NCBI GenBank assembly: GCA_046086245.1
Contig: JBJSXB010000276.1
Location: forward strand, 1 to 26,245
Source: F1-20-MAGs016 sp046086245
Lineage (GTDB): Bacteria > Planctomycetota > Planctomycetia > Pirellulales > UBA1268
Direction of reading: 5' to 3'
Length of the DNA: 26,245 bases
Part shown: one piece after another, positions 22,166-26,245 of the stretch
Numbering within the stretch: position 1 is the stretch's first letter
Layout: every line of letters begins with the position of its first letter
Program-made: the position numbers and the translations under genes
The notes under the pieces: generated by a model
Seen by the model: only the letters and a program-made list of their open reading frames with translations
Told to the model about the DNA's origin: nothing
Databases searched by the model: none

Positions 22166-22462
22166 TCAGGCGGCCGTTGCGGAACGCTCCTCCATCCGCA
22201 CCGACGGTCGCGGTGCCGACCGCTCCGCCTCCTCCGCGGGCGGTGCGAACAGGCCCGCGACGAGGTTCGTCAGGTCGGCACCGGCACCGCGCGGCAGCGG
22301 CGGCTGGAGTCCCCCCCGGCGCCGCTCGGCGCACAGCAGCGCCACCACCAATTCCTCGAGCGCGGGATCGGCAGCGCCGGCGGCCCGCTGACGACTGGGG
22401 CGCAGCCAGTGCACCACCGGGCGCACGATGATCCTCTCCAGCGACTTGAGGACTCCCGGCAT
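22166..22462 (-). CDS. 98-residue protein of unknown function in glycan operon
   Basis: A short gene from ATG 22462, chosen over the ATG at 22468 because GGGAG is then 8 nt upstream. The N-terminus (M-P-G-V-L-K-S-L-E-R-I-I-V-R-P-V-V-H-W-L) looks like an amphipathic helix; residues about 30-50 contain L-E-E-L-V-V-A-L-L-C-A-E-R-R-R, a second helix, and the rest is Ala/Pro/Arg-rich. There is no signal peptide, and no family is recognised. It lies between gmd (30 nt) and the double glycosyltransferase (55 nt to the ATG), the spacing of a co-transcribed gene. An accessory or peripheral-membrane role in glycan assembly is possible but unproven; a chance frame in GC-rich DNA cannot be fully excluded. 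Confidence 0.6.
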   Translation of the reverse strand: MPGVLKSLERIIVRPVVHWLRPSRQRAAGAADPALEELVVALLCAERRRGGLQPPLPRGAGADLTNLVAGLFAPPAEEAERSAPRPSVRMEERSATAA

Positions 22463-22492
22463 CGGCATCGCTCCCGTGGCGGCGGCGCCGCG

Positions 22493-23530
<1,038 letters not shown>

Positions 23531-23619
23531 CGCAACCCTCCCTGGTAATCGATCCGCCCGACCGTGTTCCGGCGCCCCGACCGTCTTGCGGCGGGCGATC
23601 GGATGTGTGCGGCAGGAGG

Positions 23620-24858
23620 CTAGCAGGCGCGGCGGAGCGGCGAAACGTCAGTTCGGCGTTCGTTTTCGCCGGTCTCGAGAGGCACGCCGGACGGGACGCG
23701 GGGGGCGTGCGCGGCGGCCGTCGCGCCGAGCAGATCGGCGTAGACGTCGGCGTACCCGCGCGCCGTCGCCTCCCAGGAGAATCGGGCCGCGTGCCGCCGC
23801 AGTGCGTCGGCGCGCCCCGGCACGGCGTGGTACCGGGCCATGCCACGACGGAAGGCGGCCGCCAGCGCGGGCCCGTCGAAGGCATCGAGGTACTCACCGA
23901 GGTCGCCGGCGATCTCCGGCAGGCTGGTGCGCCGGGAGATGAACACCGGTTTGCCGCATTGCATCGCCTCGAGCACCGGGAAGCCGAACCCTTCGGTGAG
24001 GGACGGGAAGAAGAACGCCTCGCAACGTTCGTAGAGCCACTGCCGGTCGGCGTCGGAGACCTCGCCGGGCAGGATCACCCGGCCGGCGAGCCCGCGCTGG
24101 GCGACCTGGCGTCGCACGTGTTCGCCGTAGGGTGTCGCCTTCTTGCCGGCGATCACGACCCGGGTTTCGGGGACCGCCTCGGCGAGATCGAGGAGCACGT
24201 GGAAGTTCTTGTGGGGCAGCGCATTGCCCACCGAGAGGAGGAACGGGCCCGGCGGCACGAACGGCGGCCGTGCGGCGGCGGCGGGCACAGGTGGCGCCAC
24301 CCCGAGCGGCACCACGCGCACCGGCGTGTCGCGCAGATCGACGTGCCGAGCGAGGTCGTCGGCCACCCAGCGCGAATCGGTCACGATCGCCGTGGCACGA
24401 TCGACACGCCGCTGGATGTCGGCGAGCTTCCGGGCCCGTTCGCGCGGCCGAGAGTCGGCGCCCGACTCGTGGAGAAAGTTCAGGTCGTGGATCGTCAGCA
24501 GCACGGGGACCCGTGGATCGAGTGGCAGGTATTTCGTCATCTGGTTGGTCGAATGCCACAAGTCCGGGGCGGGGCGGCCACCGATCGCGCGGCGCAGCGG
24601 GCGCAGCCAGCGCTGCACCGCTTCTTTGCGCCACGGTCTGACGGTCAATCCCGCCGGACGGATCCCGGGAAAATACCGCCATGCATCGCGCGGCAGGAGG
24701 AACACCGGTTCGAAACGTCCGGCGGCGGCGGCGTGGATGCCGCGCCCCAGATGGAGACAGAAGCGTCCGAGGCCGCAGTTGATATGCCGCAGTTTTTCCA
24801 GATCGACGACGACCCGCGGCACATGTCCGCGGGGTCCGCTGGCGTGGGAGTGGGCCAT
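23620..24858 (-). CDS. GT4-family glycosyltransferase (paralogue B)
   Basis: A 412-residue retaining GT-B glycosyltransferase related to the one at 18422-19777. Shared blocks include R-V-V-V-D-L-E-K, C-G-L-G-R-F-C, the dipeptide-rich W-R-K-E-A segment, L-T-I-H-D-L-N-F-L-H, L-P-H-K-N, L-P-G-E-V-S-D-A-D-R-Q-W-L-Y and the E-x7-E motif E-G-F-G-F-P-V-L-E. The start ATG 24858 gives an N-terminus of 15 residues before the first strand; a GTG at 24867 is also open. Neither has a good ribosome site, but the previous stop is only 24 nt away. A 35-residue disordered tail ends in R-R-A-C. Donor and acceptor cannot be inferred; the similarity suggests duplication within the operon. Confidence 0.9.
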   Translation of the reverse strand: MAHSHASGPRGHVPRVVVDLEKLRHINCGLGRFCLHLGRGIHAAAAGRFEPVFLLPRDAWRYFPGIRPAGLTVRPWRKEAVQRWLRPLRRAIGGRPAPDLWHSTNQMTKYLPLDPRVPVLLTIHDLNFLHESGADSRPRERARKLADIQRRVDRATAIVTDSRWVADDLARHVDLRDTPVRVVPLGVAPPVPAAAARPPFVPPGPFLLSVGNALPHKNFHVLLDLAEAVPETRVVIAGKKATPYGEHVRRQVAQRGLAGRVILPGEVSDADRQWLYERCEAFFFPSLTEGFGFPVLEAMQCGKPVFISRRTSLPEIAGDLGEYLDAFDGPALAAAFRRGMARYHAVPGRADALRRHAARFSWEATARGYADVYADLLGATAAAHAPRVPSGVPLETGENERRTDVSPLRRAC

Positions 24859-24882
24859 GGTGGGCACGCTGGAGTCGGTGGG

Positions 24883-26037
24883 TCAGGCGGCGGGATGGAC
24901 ACGCGGCCAGCGGTCGGCGAAGCACCGCGCGAGCGTGCCGTCACCGCGGAAGCGGTCGATCGATTCAAGCGCCGCCTGGATGTCGGTCGCGGTGGCCTCC
25001 CAACTGGCCAGCCGCATCCGGAGCCGTTCCGCGACCCCGGTGGCGTCGGCGACCCGCGCCTCGTGGGCCGCGACCTGGGCCGCGGCGGCGAGCAGTTCGC
25101 CGTCGAGGCGGCGGCACTCGTCCCGTGCGGCGTCCCGCTCGCGCAAGGCCTCGGCGAGACGGCGTTCGGCCGCTTCGGCCGTGGCGGCCGCGTCCTGTCC
25201 GCGCCGTTCGGCCGCCGCGGCGCGGGCCCATTCGAGCGCCAGCAGACGGGCGGCGTCCGGCGCCGGGGTCTCGGCGGCGAGGGCGTCGCGACCGCCGGAG
25301 GCGCGTTGCAAAGCGCGGTAGGTGTCGAGGGCGGCGGGGTGGACGGCCCGCACCCGACGGATGCCTGCGGCGGCGCTGGCCGTCGTCAACAGGCCGTCGC
25401 GGTACCGGTCGACCGGCGGATCGGCCAGCGGCACGGCCAATCGCTCGCGCACGGCCGTGAACGTGGCGGCGGGATCGGCGATCACCTCCGACAGCGCGCG
25501 CACCAGGCAACGATCGGGATGGCGCTTCGCGAAACCGAGCAGCAGCCGGTCGTAGTGATTCCACACCGCCAGCGCCAGCGGCGGGTTGTGGAAGAACGCC
25601 GGATCACCGCGGCGGAAGAGCGAGTCCGCGACCTCCCACGGCGGTCGAAACACGAGGAGAAACCGTGCCTCGGGCAGCGTCTCCGCCCAGAAGTCGAGCA
25701 GCAATACCGTCCGTGGGTCCTTCCAACCCCACGGGCCGGCCAGGCCGCGCCGCGCCGTGACGAGTGCCAGGGCCTCGTCGCGGAGGCGTTCGGGCACGTG
25801 CGGCAGGGCGTCGGCGGTGAAGCCTTCGCTTCCCAGGCCGTTGGCCGAGAGGATGCGCTCGTGGAGCGCGACGAAGTCGAGATCCTCGAAATGCCCGGCG
25901 TCGTTGCCGTTGCCCGCCGCCATCAGGCGGTGGCCGACGTGCAATCCCGCGCCGTGGCACAGCGACGCCACCAGCGACGTGCCCGAGCGGTGCATCCCGG
26001 TGATCACGAGCGCCGGGAGGGGATCGGGAGGGGGCAT
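24883..26037 (-). CDS. Sulfotransferase with C-terminal coiled coil
   Basis: A 384-residue PAPS-dependent sulfotransferase, predicted first gene of the glycan operon. The 5'-phosphosulfate loop is G-M-H-R-S-G-T-S-L-V (14-23); K-D-P-R-T (106-110) and L-L-V-F-R-P-P-W-E-V-A-D-S-L-F (127-141) form the 3'-phosphate region, with later V-R-A-L-S-E-V-I. Residues about 255-345 are a long Ala/Glu/Arg-rich heptad stretch, likely a coiled coil for oligomerisation or docking to partner enzymes. There is no signal peptide, so it acts in the cytoplasm before export. The ATG at 26037 has only a weak ribosome site. Sulfated glycans are common in marine planctomycetes; the acceptor here is inferred to be the product of the neighbouring glycosyltransferases. 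Confidence 0.88.
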   Translation of the reverse strand: MPPPDPLPALVITGMHRSGTSLVASLCHGAGLHVGHRLMAAGNGNDAGHFEDLDFVALHERILSANGLGSEGFTADALPHVPERLRDEALALVTARRGLAGPWGWKDPRTVLLLDFWAETLPEARFLLVFRPPWEVADSLFRRGDPAFFHNPPLALAVWNHYDRLLLGFAKRHPDRCLVRALSEVIADPAATFTAVRERLAVPLADPPVDRYRDGLLTTASAAAGIRRVRAVHPAALDTYRALQRASGGRDALAAETPAPDAARLLALEWARAAAAERRGQDAAATAEAAERRLAEALRERDAARDECRRLDGELLAAAAQVAAHEARVADATGVAERLRMRLASWEATATDIQAALESIDRFRGDGTLARCFADRWPRVHPAA

Positions 26038-26174
26038 GGCGGGTATCCGGCCCGGACGCCGGCGCGGAGGAAATGGCGACCGGCCGGTTTCTACGGAAAC
26101 AAAGCCCCCGCTCCTAGCCCGATCCGGGGAAGCGCGGGGCCGATCGGACCGGCCACCGGCGGGCGATCGCGACC

Positions 26175-26204
26175 TTGATTTCTCTCCCCGGGCATCGCTA
26201 CAGA
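26175..26204 (+). promoter_or_regulatory. Promoter for a plus-strand gene starting at 26237
   Basis: TTGATT (26175-26180) and TACAGA (26199-26204) are 18 nt apart on the plus strand, followed by a short leader, AGGA (26226-26229) and an ATG at 26237. It lies in the 199-nt divergent gap beside the glycan operon. Confidence 0.45.
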
Positions 26205-26236
26205 CCCGCTGACATCCACCCCCGTAGGAATCGTGC

Positions 26237-26245
26237 ATGAAGATC
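26237..26245 (+). CDS. Start of a gene cut by the window end
   Basis: ATG AAG ATC (M-K-I) at the very end, with AGGA 7 nt upstream and a plausible promoter 33 nt before the ATG. Only three codons are visible, so identity is unknown. It would be divergent from the glycan operon and could belong to the same cluster. Confidence 0.4.

Noticed and set aside
19549..22431. 960-residue plus-strand frame
   Set aside because: Antisense shadow of the double glycosyltransferase; composition (Arg, Gly, His, Asp) and lack of any motif are typical of GC-rich shadows.
23605..26178. 857-residue plus-strand frame
   Set aside because: Antisense to the GT4 and sulfotransferase genes, which have complete motifs on the minus strand.

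Overview
The window is about 26 kb of very GC-rich DNA with almost no AT-rich sequence outside a few promoters. Gene content and architecture point to a planctomycete, most likely of the Pirellulales type. The evidence is a trigger factor gene followed by two different clpP genes, a Tat-exported Gfo/Idh/MocA oxidoreductase, an rpsP-trmD-rplS-yraN operon without rimM, several short Pro/Ala/Cys-rich lipoproteins, a secreted sulfotransferase/glycosyltransferase gene cluster, and many GTG starts. This taxonomic placement is inference; no rRNA is present. There is no CRISPR array, transposase, integrase or phage gene.

Region 1 (1-3755, minus strand) is protein quality control: tRNA-Gly(GCC), tig, two clpP paralogues and a coiled-coil lipoprotein that runs off the left edge. 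Region 2 (3884-9168) holds mixed single genes: an FHA protein, a secreted beta-rich protein, panB, a four-helix DUF4239 membrane protein whose 3' end overlaps a convergent lipoprotein gene, a 29-residue extremely basic protein, and an App1-type phosphatidate phosphatase. Region 3 (9215-15544) is translation and export: rpsP-trmD-rplS-yraN, then the Gfo/Idh/MocA gene (plus), an orphan sugar-binding lipoprotein and ffh. The usual ffh-rpsP neighbourhood is split by the last-named two metabolic genes. Region 4 (15827-17440) has a Cys-rich small lipoprotein and a secreted alpha/beta hydrolase.

Region 5 (17454-26037, minus strand) is a seven-gene surface-glycan operon, read in the order sulfotransferase, GT4, gmd, small unknown protein, tandem GT4-GT4 fusion, GT4 paralogue, NAD-dependent sugar epimerase. 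Gaps are short or overlapping (TGATG and ATGA junctions). A coherent reading is that Gmd makes GDP-4-keto-6-deoxymannose, the epimerase supplies another nucleotide sugar, four GT4 domains assemble a chain, and the sulfotransferase sulfates it. Polymerase, flippase and the GDP-keto-sugar reductase must lie outside the window. A new plus-strand gene probably starts at 26237 and is cut by the window end.

I did not find a clear new defence or mobile system. The most unusual items are the glycan cluster with its double glycosyltransferase and 98-residue unknown protein, the 172-bp convergent coding overlap at 7124-7295, a shared -10-plus-CGCG promoter motif at three genes, and the tiny basic protein at 7891-7980.
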